64,000 nucleotides of DNA from Streptomyces diastatochromogenes (GTDB lineage: Bacteria > Actinomycetota > Actinomycetes > Streptomycetales > Streptomycetaceae): positions 372,001 through 436,000 of the forward strand of contig JAPTYK010000002.1 of NCBI GenBank assembly GCA_026913215.1. Reading direction: 5' to 3'. Position numbers and translations under genes: made by a program. How positions within the stretch are numbered: position 1 is the first letter of the stretch; each line of letters begins with the position of its first letter. Below the pieces are notes generated by a model. The model was not told where the DNA came from. It ran no database searches and worked only from the letters and a program-made list of their open reading frames with translations. Below, piece by piece: positions 9,114 through 17,962 of this stretch.

Positions 9114-9383
9114 TCACTGCGGGTCGGCGAAGAACGCGTCGACATCGGCGGCGAACTCGGCGTGGTGCTGGAACGGGAACCCGGGCGCCGAGTCCAGGTG
9201 GATCTTCAGCCATGCCTGCGGGATCGGACCGACGAGCGGGGAGAGGTAGCGGGGGAGGATCATCGGGTCGCTGTCGCTGTCGCTGTCGCTGCCGCTGTCG
9301 CTGTCGCTGTCGCTGTCGCTCTCGCAGTCGCGTTGCTGTCGCCGTTGGCGGCCGACGCCGTCGTGAGGGGCGCCTGTGCGCAT
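9114..9383 (-). pseudogene. Remnant of a hydrolase C-terminus fused to an Asp-Ser repeat
   Basis: 89 codons. The last 50 (PLVGPIPQAWLKIHLDSAPG, then PFQHHAEFAADVDAFFADP) look like the tail of an alpha/beta hydrolase whose catalytic part is missing. Before it lies an SD dipeptide run encoded by a hexanucleotide repeat. It sits between a TetR gene with two operator-like palindromes and the metallo-hydrolase, where the regulated target gene would be expected. It probably represents a decayed target, not a working protein. Confidence 0.4.
9268..9330. repeat. Hexanucleotide tandem repeat (GCTGTC)
   Basis: About ten imperfect copies of GCTGTC on the plus strand, reading GACAGC (Asp-Ser) on the minus strand. 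Likely formed by slippage. Confidence 0.85.
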
Positions 9384-9445
9384 GACGACCGTGCCATCGG
9401 AGCCTCCTTCAGGGCTGCCCGGCAGCGGGCCACTGGAGCCTCATC

Positions 9446-9469
9446 AAGGTATAGCGATCGCTTTACCTT
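9446..9469. promoter_or_regulatory. Operator-like palindrome 1 upstream of TetR gene
   Basis: AAGGTATAGCGATCGCTTTACCTT has a perfect AGCGATCGCT core (9453-9462) in a longer imperfect palindrome. The same core recurs at 9504-9513. The pair lies between divergent genes, as expected for autoregulation by the TetR protein. Confidence 0.7.
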
Positions 9470-9496
9470 GTATCGACGCTACGCCTGCGCCGGCCG

Positions 9497-9519
9497 TAAG
9501 TAAAGCGATCGCTATGCTT
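9497..9519. promoter_or_regulatory. Operator-like palindrome 2, next to the TetR start
   Basis: GTAAAGCGATCGCTATG carries the same AGCGATCGCT core (9504-9513), 51 bases from the first copy and ending 12 bases before the ATG at 9526. Binding here would cover the promoter or the transcript start. Confidence 0.7.
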
Positions 9520-9525
9520 GTGAGC

Positions 9526-10137
9526 ATGGGGGCAAAGGCATCGACCACCGGGACGGTTCGCGGCGGGCGTGGTGCGCGTGAGCGCATCCTCCGCGCGGCC
9601 GGAGAGCTCTTCTACGCGCATGGCATCCACGCCACCGGCGTGGCGGCGCTGATCGAAGCCGCGCGCGTCTCGCCCCGGACCTTCTACGTCCACTTCCCGA
9701 CCAAGAACGCGCTGGTGGAGGAGTATCTCCGCAGGTTCGATACGGAGACGCCCATCGCCGCCGAAGCGGAGCTGGACCGCGACGACCTCCCCCCGGCTCG
9801 GCGACTGCTGGCGATCTTCACCCCCGCCGAGGAGGACCCGCCGGACCTCATCCGGGGATGCCCCTTCCACAACGCCGTCATCGAGGGCGCCGGAGAACTC
9901 CCGGAGATCGCGCGCCTCACGCAGCGCCACAAGCAGGCGTTCCGTGACCGGCTCGTGGCCACGGCCGCGGAGGCCGGCGCGGCAGACCCGGAAGCCCTCG
10001 GCCGCCAGCTCGCCGTGATCTTCGAAGGCGCCAACGCTCTGGCGGCATCGTGCAACGACCAGCAGGCCTTCGTGGACGCCCACCGAGCGGCCGAGACACT
10101 GGTGGACGCCGCCTTGCGCGCTGCGCCTGGAAGCTGA
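9526..10137 (+). CDS. TetR/AcrR family transcriptional regulator
   Basis: 203 residues from the ATG at 9526; in-frame ATG 9514 and GTG 9520 are alternatives but lie in or next to the operator. The N-terminal helix-turn-helix is clear: RGARERILRAAGELFYAHG, then ATGVAALIEAARVSPRTFYV with HFPTKNALVEEYL. The C-terminal half, with CPFHNAVIEGAGELPEIARL, resembles regulators of hydrolase or efflux genes. Two AGCGATCGCT palindromes upstream are the likely operators. The likely target on the other strand is decayed, so the regulator may now control only itself and the downstream metallo-hydrolase. Confidence 0.9.
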   Translation: MGAKASTTGTVRGGRGARERILRAAGELFYAHGIHATGVAALIEAARVSPRTFYVHFPTKNALVEEYLRRFDTETPIAAEAELDRDDLPPARRLLAIFTPAEEDPPDLIRGCPFHNAVIEGAGELPEIARLTQRHKQAFRDRLVATAAEAGAADPEALGRQLAVIFEGANALAASCNDQQAFVDAHRAAETLVDAALRAAPGS

Positions 10138-10238
10138 GAACGCGGACCGTTCCCGCTAGGCCCTGTCCGGTCGATCAAGCCGGGCTCGATCTTCGGGAAG
10201 CCGCACCGCCAAGGTGCTACGGATGCACCTCTGCCGGA

Positions 10239-11288
10239 TCAGGCGGCGATCGGTTTGCGATAGCGGACGTACTCGTTCTGGCGCCGGAACCCTACGCTCT
10301 CGTAGAGGTCGTAGGACCGGTGCGGATTCGCGGTCCCGGTGTACAACCGGGCGGTCTCGGCACCGTGCTCGCGAAGACATCGCAACCCGTCCATCAGCAG
10401 GGCCCGCCCAAGTCCCAGACGCCTCGACTCCGCCCGTACGCTCAATTCTTCGACTTCGCCCACGGTGGAGTCCTGCCGACGGATGGAGCACAGGGCGACC
10501 CCGGCCATGTTTTCCCCGTCCCAACCAGCCCGCCAGCAGGTCGGGTCGGCAGTGGCGAGGAAGCTCTCGAACGTCCACCTCTCGGTGAAGGCGGCATCCG
10601 CGTACGAATCGACGACCGTCTCCCAGGCCGCGCGATAGCTGCTCGGATCGACCGCACCGACCCGGATGCCGCCCGGCAACGGCTTTCCGTCGGGGAGCCG
10701 TCGAAGATCGGCCAACTCCAGCTCTACCAAGCTGAAGACACGCCGGTATCCCGTTTCGAGTAGCAGCGCCGTCGCGTCCCGTTCAGAGGCCATGGCATTC
10801 GCGCCGAACACAGCCGTCTGCGTGGTCCCATGTCGCTGCACAAGCTGGCGGATACTGTTTTCTGCCCAGTCGAGCATGGCCGAGCCGATGCCCTGGCCCC
10901 GGTGCTCGGGCAGCAGGTACCCGCGGTGCAGGTACAACCACGTTCCGTCCCGCTCCTGCCACCACCTGACCGTCGCGTATCCGACTACGCCACCGTTGTG
11001 CTCCACCAAAACCTGGTTTTGGGACGGGTCATCGAGCTTGGCGGAGGCTTCGGCGATCTCGGCTGCCGTCGGGATCCCCTCCACAACCGAGCGGGCGTCG
11101 ATCCGATCCCGCTGTACGCAGCCCAGCCGTACAGCGGCCATCGCGCCATGGTCGTCGTGGCCGTGATACGGCCGGAAGACGTAACAGGGCAACCGTTCCC
11201 ACGATGCAAAGCCGCCGCTGCTGTTGCTGCCGCTGCCGCCGTTCGCCTTCACATCAAGATCCCCGTTCCGTTGGATATGTGGCGTCAT
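10239..11288 (-). CDS. Tandem GNAT N-acetyltransferase
   Basis: 349 residues with two GNAT domains. The acetyl-CoA loop motif appears as RGQGIG at 130-135 and again as RRLGLG at 289-294, each followed by a typical helix. An N-terminal VGYATVRWW strand and a C-terminal YESVGFRRQNEYVRY complete the two folds. Double-GNAT proteins include mycothiol synthase and antibiotic-type acetyltransferases; the substrate here cannot be read from sequence. The first 35-50 residues are low-complexity and the true start may lie nearer 11190; no strong ribosome site decides it. The gene is enclosed by transposon remnants. Confidence 0.82.
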   Translation of the reverse strand: MTPHIQRNGDLDVKANGGSGSNSSGGFASWERLPCYVFRPYHGHDDHGAMAAVRLGCVQRDRIDARSVVEGIPTAAEIAEASAKLDDPSQNQVLVEHNGGVVGYATVRWWQERDGTWLYLHRGYLLPEHRGQGIGSAMLDWAENSIRQLVQRHGTTQTAVFGANAMASERDATALLLETGYRRVFSLVELELADLRRLPDGKPLPGGIRVGAVDPSSYRAAWETVVDSYADAAFTERWTFESFLATADPTCWRAGWDGENMAGVALCSIRRQDSTVGEVEELSVRAESRRLGLGRALLMDGLRCLREHGAETARLYTGTANPHRSYDLYESVGFRRQNEYVRYRKPIAA

Positions 11289-11343
11289 CGGTCACGGAAG
11301 CGTAGGCCGTGCCGATCACACGGTAGAACCCGTTTTCCGCAGA

Positions 11344-11935
11344 ATGACCGTTCGCGGGGACTTGAGGGACGAGGAGTGGGACCGGCAGCAGCTGTTCCTG
11401 CGGATGAGTAACGGTCGGTGCGGCAGGTGGCGGGACCACCGACAGATGTTCGACGGCATCCTGTATCGGGTACGGGCTGGGGTGCAGTGGCGTGACCTGC
11501 CGGAACGCTTCGGACCGTGGAAAACGGTCCACGAACGGCACCGGTTGCGGTCGGGTGAGTGGGACCTGGGAGCGTCTGCTGTAACAGGTCCAGGCCCAGG
11601 TCCAGGTCCAGGCCCAGACCCAGACCCAGACCCAGGCCCAGACCCAGGCCGCGGTCGATGCAGCTGGCGGTATCGACGGGGACATCTCGGTGAACTCCAC
11701 CATCGTGCGCGCGCCCCAGCACGCTGCCGGCGCCCGCAACAACCCGCCGCCAGCCCGCGCAAGAAGCCTCAGAGCGTCGCGGCCGACAAGGCGTACAGCA
11801 AGGGGCCCTGCTGTCAGTACCTGCGGCATCGAGGCATCCGGCGCGCGATTCTTTCCATTCCGGAGAAAGCGGACAGCCAGGCTGCCAGCCTACGCAAAGG
11901 CTCACGCGGCGGCAGGAGGAGCTGGCGGCTGTTCT
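11344..11935 (+). pseudogene. Degenerate IS5-type transposase remnant
   Basis: Pieces of a DDE transposase: LRDEEWDRQQLFLRM, then DGILYRVRAGVQWRDLPERF with GPWKTVHERHR, and, after an unrelated glycine/proline-coding repeat, AADKAYS and YLRHRGIRRAILSIPEKAD. The central part is replaced by a CAGGTC/CAGACC tandem array (11585-11650) and several frame changes are needed. Distinct from, but related to, the element at 6612-8170. Confidence 0.75.
11585..11650. repeat. Hexanucleotide tandem repeat CAGGYC/CAGACC
   Basis: About eleven imperfect 6-base units inside the transposase remnant. Likely a slippage expansion. Confidence 0.85.
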
Positions 11936-12881
11936 GGCAGGTCATGATCTGGTCGAAGACGAGTTCGACGATGGCCTTGCGACGGCTGTGGGCCTTCCGG
12001 CAGGGCTCGGTCCGCGGTTTGCGGGCCATGTGCTTCTTCGGGGTCGCGTTCTTCGGGGTGCGTCCGCGTGGTGCGGGTGGGCCCTGTTCGTCGCGACCGA
12101 GTCGGCCGGTGGCTATGAACGTGTTGCTGCTGAAGGAGAGTTGGCGATCCCGAGCGGTCTCAAGGTTCGTCTCGGAGCAGTAGCCGACGTCGATCGGGGC
12201 CTGCTTGGGACGGGTGCCGGTGTTCCGCTCGGACTGGTCGGGCATGGGGGTGCAGTTCGGCGGGTCGGAGGCGTTGCAGGTGACGTCGGCGGCGGTGGTG
12301 ACCTGGTGGGTCTCGTCTACGACGGCCTGGCCGATGACGGCCTGGGCGCGGGCGGCCTGCCGCCTGGCTATGAGCTTCTTGCGCCGGTCGAGTGCGGCGG
12401 GCAGGTCCATGTCCTTGCCGCCGACGCGGAGCCGGGCGATCGAGCGGAAGCCCGGTTCCTGGACGGCGGCGCCGAGAATCATAACGTCACGTCGTCGGCG
12501 AACTCGCGCTCGATCGTCCGTGAGGAGCGGATGCCGGTGGTGCAGCCGTAGAAGCGGCAGCCGCGCCGCCAACCTGGGGTCGTACGGCGGGTGGCCGCGC
12601 TTCTCGGTGCAGTCGGCCAGGATCGGGGCGAGGGCGAGTACCTCGTCGACCAGGTCCGCGACGAACCGGGCGAGGCGGCCCTCCGGCAGCCGGTCGTCCG
12701 GCGAAGGTGGCAGCGCCAGGACCTGATGCGGGTCGAACGCCCGGAAAGTCTTGTCCGCCGCTGCCGGACGGCGCTGAGGCTGCTTAGCCTTCGCCTTCGC
12801 TTCGGCCGGCTCGGCTTCGAACAGCCCATCCTCACCACGCGGACCGCCGGGATCGTCCCCGTGTGAAAGGTCGCGGGACAA
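11935..12881 (-). pseudogene. IS1182-type transposase remnant
   Basis: An open frame whose ends match IS1182-family transposases. The N-terminal block has DLVDEVLALAPILADCTEKR and GHPPYDPRLAARLPL. The C-terminal block has FIATGRLGRDEQGPPAPRG, MARKPRTEPCRKAHSRRKAI and VFDQIMTCQNSRQ. The middle (about 12130-12480) only partly matches a DDE core, and the conserved parts need frame changes. The 3' end abuts the IS5 remnant, so two elements have collided here. No terminal repeats were identified. Confidence 0.7.
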
Positions 12882-12911
12882 GGGTGGGTTGCCGGTCAGG
12901 GGGGCGTGCTT

Positions 12912-13469
12912 CTAGCGGTGCAGGGAGATTCCGCCGTCGATAACCCAGAAGTTGGCCGGAACCGTGCCGCACTTGACGACTTCGGAGTGTGTCTGGGGGT
13001 TGGTGCGGGCCCAGCCGACCCGACGCTGGTGCTGCTGGTCGGTCGGGTAGAAGGTGAGACCGGCCTCGGGGTGCTGGCCTTCCTCGAAGAGGTACGGCTT
13101 GCCCCCGAGCGGGGTGACCACGGTCTTCGAGATGGGCCCGGTCACGGTGACGGCGCCGTTTTCGTCGACGGTCAGGCAGTCGACGTCGAACTCGGCCCGG
13201 ACGGTGCCGCTTTCCTCGAACACGTGCTGCACCACGACGTGCCCCCGGGCGCGGCCGTCGACCGTACGGGCGCTGACCTGTGCGGTGAGCCGCTCGCCCG
13301 GGTTGGGACCCGGGCCGCGCTCGTTGAGCAGGGTCCAGCCGTGCAGTGCGAGGTGCTGGGCCGGCAGGGAGGTGGCCGGCGCGGGCACGGCCGCGGCGGT
13401 GCCGGCCGTCCCGGCCGCGAGGGCCACGGCCGCGGTGACGAGCGCGATGGCGGTGGTGAGCTTTCGCAT
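12912..13469 (-). CDS. Small secreted protein, no recognised family
   Basis: 185 residues beginning with a Sec signal peptide (MRKLTTAIALVTAAVALAAG, cleavage near AAAVPAPA). The mature part (about 155 residues) is predicted mostly beta, with VSARTVDGRARGHVVVQHVF, then DVDCLTVDENGAVTVTGPIS and KCGTVPANFWVIDGGI. Two Cys could form one disulfide. I do not recognise a family; similar secreted proteins of unknown function are common in Streptomyces. The ATG at 13469 has AAGGG 6 bases upstream; a TTG six bases earlier is less likely. Confidence 0.75.
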   Translation of the reverse strand: MRKLTTAIALVTAAVALAAGTAGTAAAVPAPATSLPAQHLALHGWTLLNERGPGPNPGERLTAQVSARTVDGRARGHVVVQHVFEESGTVRAEFDVDCLTVDENGAVTVTGPISKTVVTPLGGKPYLFEEGQHPEAGLTFYPTDQQHQRRVGWARTNPQTHSEVVKCGTVPANFWVIDGGISLHR

Positions 13470-13804
13470 GGTCAACCCTTAGTGGAGAGAAGAGAGTCGG
13501 GCCGTTTCCCGACTGCCTCCAACCTCCCAGCTCACCCCCGGCCGGAGCCTCCACCGCAAGGAGGGACCAGCTCCCCCTGGCGGGGGAACCGCTCCTCCTC
13601 CCCCCCGGCTCACCGCGTGGCGTGTCCCCACGTGGCGTGGCGCATCGCGTCCAGGACGAGGACAAGGACGAGGACCAGAACCAAGACCAGAACCAAGACC
13701 GGTACGAGGGCGGCCACGGCCAGGGTGGTGGCGAGAGCCACGCTCCCAAGGCGTGTGTCGGAAGTACTGGGCGGCGGGGACGGTGGTGCTGCGAGGATGC
13801 GGTC
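13470..13804. other. Intergenic region with GACCAGAACCAA-type repeat
   Basis: About 335 bases without a supported gene. A 6-12 base repeat (GACAAG/GACCAGAACCAA) fills about 13653-13700. The promoter of the secreted protein should lie at 13480-13560. Confidence 0.5.
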
Positions 13805-14497
13805 ATGGAGCAGATATTGAGTCGGCAGGAAGCGTCGGAGGCGGTCCGGGATCACGGGTGGCGTTACTTGCTGGGTGCCTTGCAAACGTCGGTTTCGGTG
13901 GGGACGTTGGCTCAAGCGATCAGCCTGGCAGCGGACGCTGTCGCGGTGTGTGGCGACGATGCCGATCGCCATCTCCGCGTTGATGTTCGCCCCGATCTGA
14001 CAGTTTTTACTCTGCAGTCGCTGGACCATGCAGCGGTTACTAACCGGGATGTCGAGCTCGCGCGTCGGATCTCTGCCACCGCTGGCAAGTCAGGGTTTCT
14101 GCCGGATCCTGGGCTTGGAACAGGGGCACTACGGTCGGTTCAGGTTCTGGAGATCGCAATTGATGCTCTGAGTATCTCCAGGATTCGACCGTTTTGGAAG
14201 GCGGTGTTGGGATATGCCGATGAGGCGGGCGCCGAGGGACCGGAGGATCCGCTCGTCGACCCGATCAGGCAGGGCCCGGCCATCTGGTTCCAGCAAATGG
14301 ACCGCGCGCGTCCGCAGCGCAATCGTATTCACCTCGACATCAGCGTTCCGCATGACGAGGCACCTCGGCGGATCGAAGCCGCGCTGGCAGCTGGTGGCCG
14401 ACTCGTCTCCGCGAGCCGTGCCCCGGCCTTCTGGGTGCTTGCCGACCTGGAGGGAAACGAAGCCTGCGTCACCACATGGCAAGGCCGAGAAAGCTGA
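13805..14497 (+). CDS. Pterin dehydratase-like/VOC two-domain protein
   Basis: 230 residues from an ATG at 13805. Residues 1-95 (ILSRQEASEAVRDHGWRYLL, then TLAQAISLAADAVAVCGDDA and HLRVDV) match the 4a-hydroxytetrahydrobiopterin dehydratase-like domain found in actinomycete fusions. Residues about 105-230 form a glyoxalase/VOC domain: VQVLEIAIDALS, FWKAVLGYADEAG, IWFQQMD, RNRIHLDISVPHDEA, FWVLADLEGNEACVTTW. The His and Glu positions used for metal by VOC enzymes (HLDI, GNEACV) are present. The substrate is unknown. The frame is intact, although a transposon remnant begins 24 bases downstream. Confidence 0.82.
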   Translation: MEQILSRQEASEAVRDHGWRYLLGALQTSVSVGTLAQAISLAADAVAVCGDDADRHLRVDVRPDLTVFTLQSLDHAAVTNRDVELARRISATAGKSGFLPDPGLGTGALRSVQVLEIAIDALSISRIRPFWKAVLGYADEAGAEGPEDPLVDPIRQGPAIWFQQMDRARPQRNRIHLDISVPHDEAPRRIEAALAAGGRLVSASRAPAFWVLADLEGNEACVTTWQGRES

Positions 14498-14520
14498 CAC
14501 GACGTGCTGGAGCAGTATGG

Positions 14521-15243
14521 GCTGTGAGACAAGGGCCTACGACCTGTTCCGGCGCTGGCAGCGCGACGGCATCTGGAAGCGGATCTTCGGGCAGCTGCAG
14601 GCCGAAGCCGACGTGAAGGGCCTGATCACGTGGGACGTCAGCGTGGATTCCACGATCGCCCGGCCCACCAGCACGCCGCCGAGGCGCGTAAAAAAGGACG
14701 CTGCAGCAGGAGCCTCCCGGCGGCGTCGACACCGAACCCGACGATCACGGCCTCGGACGCTCGCGCGGCGGGCTGCCCACCGAGCTGCACCTGGCGGTCG
14801 AGCAGGGGCAAAAGCCGCTGCCGCTGCTTGTCACCGCTGGCCAACGGCACGACAGTCCGCAGTTCCAGCCGGTCCTGGAGGGCATCCGGGTGCCTCGCAT
14901 CGGTCAGGGCCGGCCGCGAACCCGGCCGGACCAGGTTCGCGCCGACAAGGCGTACGGCTCCCGCGGGAACCGCGCCTACCTGCGCAGACGCGGCATCGGC
15001 TGCACCATTCCGGAGAAGGCTGACCAGGTCCGCAACCGCAAGAAGCTCGGCTCTCGCGGCGGCCGTCCGCCGAAGTTCGACAAGGCCGATTACAAGGAGC
15101 GCCACGCTGTGGAATGCGGCATCAACCGCTTCAACCACCTCAACCGCCTCAACCGCCACCGCGCGGTCGCTACGAGATACGACAAGCCGGTTGTCCGCTA
15201 CGAGGCGACCGTGCTGATCGCAGCTCTCAACAAATGGCTTTGA
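14521..15243 (+). pseudogene. IS5-family transposase, 5' truncated and frameshifted
   Basis: Begins at [12 protein letters not shown], lacking the first ~62 residues, and needs two frame changes (near 14660-14700 and 14760-14880). The last third is clean: [49 protein letters not shown] and the ending IAALNKWL. A short duplication (NHLNRLN) precedes HRAVATRYD. It cannot produce a working transposase. Confidence 0.85.
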
Positions 15244-15260
15244 TCGCCTTCAGCCGTCGC

Positions 15261-15602
15261 TCACCAGTCCCGGGTGGCGATCAGCTCCTCTACATCCGTG
15301 TCCGTGAACCCGTATGCCGACGCGACAAACCAGAAGTCCTCAGCGATCACCTCACGCGCAACCGTCTCGATCTCACTCCCGGCTGCCTCGAACTCCGCCC
15401 CCAGACGGTTGAATTCCTCCGTTGCGGCCTGGGTGAGTGCATACAGGGCCTCCAGATCCGACGGCTGCTCGGCCTCAATCCGCTCGCACAGCCGCAACAG
15501 GATTGCTCTGCCCCGGTCAACGACATGATCGGGGAAGTACGAGTCCGCATACATCTGCCGCAGAAAAGCGTGCTCTGCCACCTGCTGGTTTGTGATCGGC
15601 AT
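15261..15602 (-). CDS. DUF5713 family protein, IS cargo gene
   Basis: 113 residues from the ATG at 15602, which has a purine-rich GACGGGAAAG site upstream; an upstream extension to 15671 is possible. The sequence (FLRQMYADSYFPDHVVDRG, then IEAEQPSDLEALYALTQAAT, GSEIETVAREVI and AYGFTDTDVEELIATRDW) fits DUF5713, small cytoplasmic proteins of unknown role. The ending GFxxxDxEELIATRDW is a family hallmark. It lies convergent to the transposase and inside the right end of the element, so it is probably transposon cargo. Confidence 0.8.
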   Translation of the reverse strand: MPITNQQVAEHAFLRQMYADSYFPDHVVDRGRAILLRLCERIEAEQPSDLEALYALTQAATEEFNRLGAEFEAAGSEIETVAREVIAEDFWFVASAYGFTDTDVEELIATRDW

Positions 15603-15700
15603 GCCGCTTTCCCGTCCCTGTAGAAGAACTGACGTGCCGATCATGCACGACACCACTGACAACGACGCCACCCATGTACGCCAGACCGCTCGTGACCAGC

Positions 15701-15720
15701 ACTTTCACAACAGGCCCTAG
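15701..15720 (-). repeat. Right terminal repeat of second IS
   Basis: ACTTTCACAACAGGCCCTAG; aligns with the right end of the first element (ACTTTC...GGCC.TAG). No left partner remains. Confidence 0.7.
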
Positions 15721-16021
15721 CCAGAAGCCCGTGATCCGGGTGTCCACCATCGTGCGGAAGGTTGCCGGGTCCGGGTCCAGGGGGGCGAACAAGACGGTTG
15801 TCCGCAGCCCGTCTGTCGTGGGCGGGGGCATACGGCGGTACGGAAGCGGCGGGTGGTGCATTTGTCGACCCCTGGCAGCCCCGGTCTTCTGTCCCAGACC
15901 CGGGTGCACAGCGGGCGTCGCAGCCTTCGGTGGGGGAGGCGGGCTGGGCTGCTTGCCGGGAATCGGATGGCCATCAACGGGGTTGGCGGGGGATGAACCG
16001 TTATTAGTTGTTGGAGGGGTC
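15721..16021. other. Intergenic, no gene seen
   Basis: 300 bases between the IS end and the oxidoreductase. No supported gene. GGAGG at about 16013-16018 is the ribosome site of the next gene. Confidence 0.5.
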
Positions 16022-17032
16022 ATGCGAGCGATTCAGGTGTACGAAGTGGGCGGTCCGGAGGTGCTGCAGGAGGCCGAGGTGGACCAGCCGCGGCCGGGTC
16101 CGGGTGAGGCGGTCGTGGAGGTCGCCGCGTCCGGGGTCAACTTCCTCGATGTCTACTACCGTGAAGGCCGGTACAGCCTCCCGCTGCCCTTCACCCCGGG
16201 GTCTGAGGGTGCCGGCACGGTCGTCGAAGTCGGGCCCGGAGTCGCTGACGTCGCGGTCGGGGACCGGGTCGGTTGGGTGGAGATTCCGGGTACGTACGCC
16301 GAGCGGGCCGTTGTGGACTCCTCCCGGCTGGTGCCGCTGCCCGACGACATCGACTTCGAGACGGCTGCCGCCGTACTCCTCCAAGGCATGACCGCGCACT
16401 ATCTCGTCAAGGACGCCTACCCGGTTCAGGAGGGCGACACGGTGCTCGTGCATGCGGCTGCCGGTGGCATGGGGCTGCTGCTGACCCAGCTCATCACCCA
16501 TCTCGGCGGCAGGGTGATCGGCACGACGTCGACCACGGCGAAGGCCGAGCTGGCGAAGCGTGCCGGGGCCGCCGAGGTGATCCTCTCCTCCGAAGTCGAC
16601 GATCTCGCCGCCGAGGTGCGGCGGCTCAACGGCGGTCAGGGACTGCCGGTCGTCTTCGACGGCGTCGGCGCACACACCTTCGACGCGAGCCTCGCCAGCC
16701 TGCGAACCCGCGGCCATCTCGTGCTCTTCGGCGCGGCAAGCGGTGCCGTGCCGCCGTTCGATCCGATTCGGCTCGCCCACGGCGGTTCCCTGACCCTGAT
16801 CCGGCCCAGCCTCGGCGACTTCATCGCCGATCGGTCCGAACTGCTCCGACGGGCCGCCGACGTGTTCGAGTGGGTGCGCTCCAAGGCGCTTGAGGTCACC
16901 GTGACGGGCCGCTACGCATTGTCCGAGGCCGCCCAGGCCCACAGCGATCTGGAGGCTCGGCGTACCACCGGCAAGCTGCTCGTCGTACCCGATGCGGCCG
17001 CCATGGGACGCCGCGAGGAGACGCAGAGCTGA
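16022..17032 (+). CDS. NADPH:quinone oxidoreductase (zeta-crystallin type MDR)
   Basis: 336 residues, normal for the family. The N-terminal GroES-like fold carries SGVNFLDVYYREGRY and TPGSEGAGTVVEVGPGV. The Rossmann domain has VLVHAAAGGMGLLLTQL and later RGHLVLFGAASGAVPPFDP, and the end has YALSEAAQAHSDLEARRTTG. No zinc ligands are present, as expected for quinone-reducing members. It would reduce quinones or enals with NADPH in the cytoplasm. The ATG follows GGAGG by 5 bases. It is a single gene among transposon debris. Confidence 0.93.
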   Translation: MRAIQVYEVGGPEVLQEAEVDQPRPGPGEAVVEVAASGVNFLDVYYREGRYSLPLPFTPGSEGAGTVVEVGPGVADVAVGDRVGWVEIPGTYAERAVVDSSRLVPLPDDIDFETAAAVLLQGMTAHYLVKDAYPVQEGDTVLVHAAAGGMGLLLTQLITHLGGRVIGTTSTTAKAELAKRAGAAEVILSSEVDDLAAEVRRLNGGQGLPVVFDGVGAHTFDASLASLRTRGHLVLFGAASGAVPPFDPIRLAHGGSLTLIRPSLGDFIADRSELLRRAADVFEWVRSKALEVTVTGRYALSEAAQAHSDLEARRTTGKLLVVPDAAAMGRREETQS

Positions 17033-17039
17033 TCGCGGG

Positions 17040-17900
17040 TGAGCAGAACTGATCGCGGATGTCGTGGCCCTCGGCGCGGAGATGGGTGGTGGCGGCGTCG
17101 ATGTACGTCGTGGACCGGAGCACACGAGGGCGTTGAGGACCAGGCCGAGCGCGCCGAGTTGGTCCCCCATGCCGTCGCGGTACGCCTGGTGGAGGGTGCC
17201 GTGCCTGCTGTGGCACACGTCCCTCGCCGTAACGCACGATCGGGACGTCTGCCTTGGCGAGGCCTTCGCCGCCGGCCCCGCTTCCTCCAGGCGTTTGGCG
17301 AGCTGCTTCCACCCGGCGTCCAGGCCCCGCACCAGCTCCTTCAGGTGTTCGGTGACGGGCATGTCCAGGCTCAGGGCCGCCAGTACGTCCTTCTCGACCG
17401 CGTCCCCGTCGGGCCCGTCCAGCAGGTGGGCCCGCGGGTTGAGCCAGCGGTGCGAGGGCGGGGCGAAGACGTCGCGGTTGTTCAAGGCCCGGTGCAGCTG
17501 CTCCAGCACGCACACCGCGTACGTGTACCGGTCCATCGCGCCCTGCGGCAGGCCGGGGTTGGCGTACACCGCCTTACGCCACGCGGGCGGTGCCACCTTG
17601 TTGTCCAGTCCCGCCGGAATTCCTCGATTTCCCCGGCCAGGCCCTCGTTGCCCATTTGACGAGTGGGGTGTCGGTGCGAAGGTGCGTTCGTCAGGCGGTC
17701 GGAGGCGGGCATGGTCGCGGTGGTACGTGTACGGGCAGTGGCGACGGCGCCCTGGTAGGCGCGGTTCGCGAGGGTGGGGATCTGCCGGGTGAGGCAGGAG
17801 ACGTGCTCGACCAGCTCGTACGGTACGTCGAGCATGGAGGGATACGGAACCGACAGAGCCCCCGTGCTGTCGGCAGCGTCGAGTGGGCATCGGGCAACAG
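17040..17900 (-). pseudogene. Tn3-family transposase remnant
   Basis: Pieces in three frames match Tn3-type TnpA: YPSMLDVPYELVEHVSCL near the N-terminal end, WRKAVYANPGLPQGAMDRYT and LNNRDVFAPPSHRWLNPRAH in the middle. The C-terminal end follows directly, with YRDGMGDQLGALGLVLNALV and TYIDAATTHLRAEGHDIRDQ. The segment between LEEAGPAAKA and the C-terminal end, which should hold the DDE core, is missing. No terminal repeats were found. A dead remnant between the oxidoreductase and the pilus locus. Confidence 0.75.
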
Positions 17901-17962
17901 GAGCAACAGGGGGTGGGCATTCCCTCCCCGTGAGGGAGAGGGGATGTCCAGGGGACGGTTGG

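Larger units (their letters stand above)
14521..15720 (+). mobile_element. Second IS5-type element, left end lost, with convergent cargo gene
   Basis: Relative of the element at 6612-8170. The transposase starts abruptly at the equivalent of residue 63, so the left inverted repeat and 5' end are deleted. The right end survives: ACTTTCACAACAGGCCCTAG at 15701-15720 aligns with the right repeat of the first element. Between the transposase stop and this end is a convergent DUF5713 gene, in the same slot as the DUF1877 gene of the first element (17 versus 18 bases from the transposase). Confidence 0.8.

Noticed and set aside
10150-10238. IS end suggested by CTAGGCCCTGTCCGGTCG at about 10157
   Set aside because: Looks like an IS terminus of this group, but no partner repeat or transposase could be tied to it.
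16004-17920. 638-codon minus-strand open frame
   Set aside because: Half is the antisense of the oxidoreductase. Only the part at 17040-17900 matches anything, and that is one frame of a broken Tn3 transposase.
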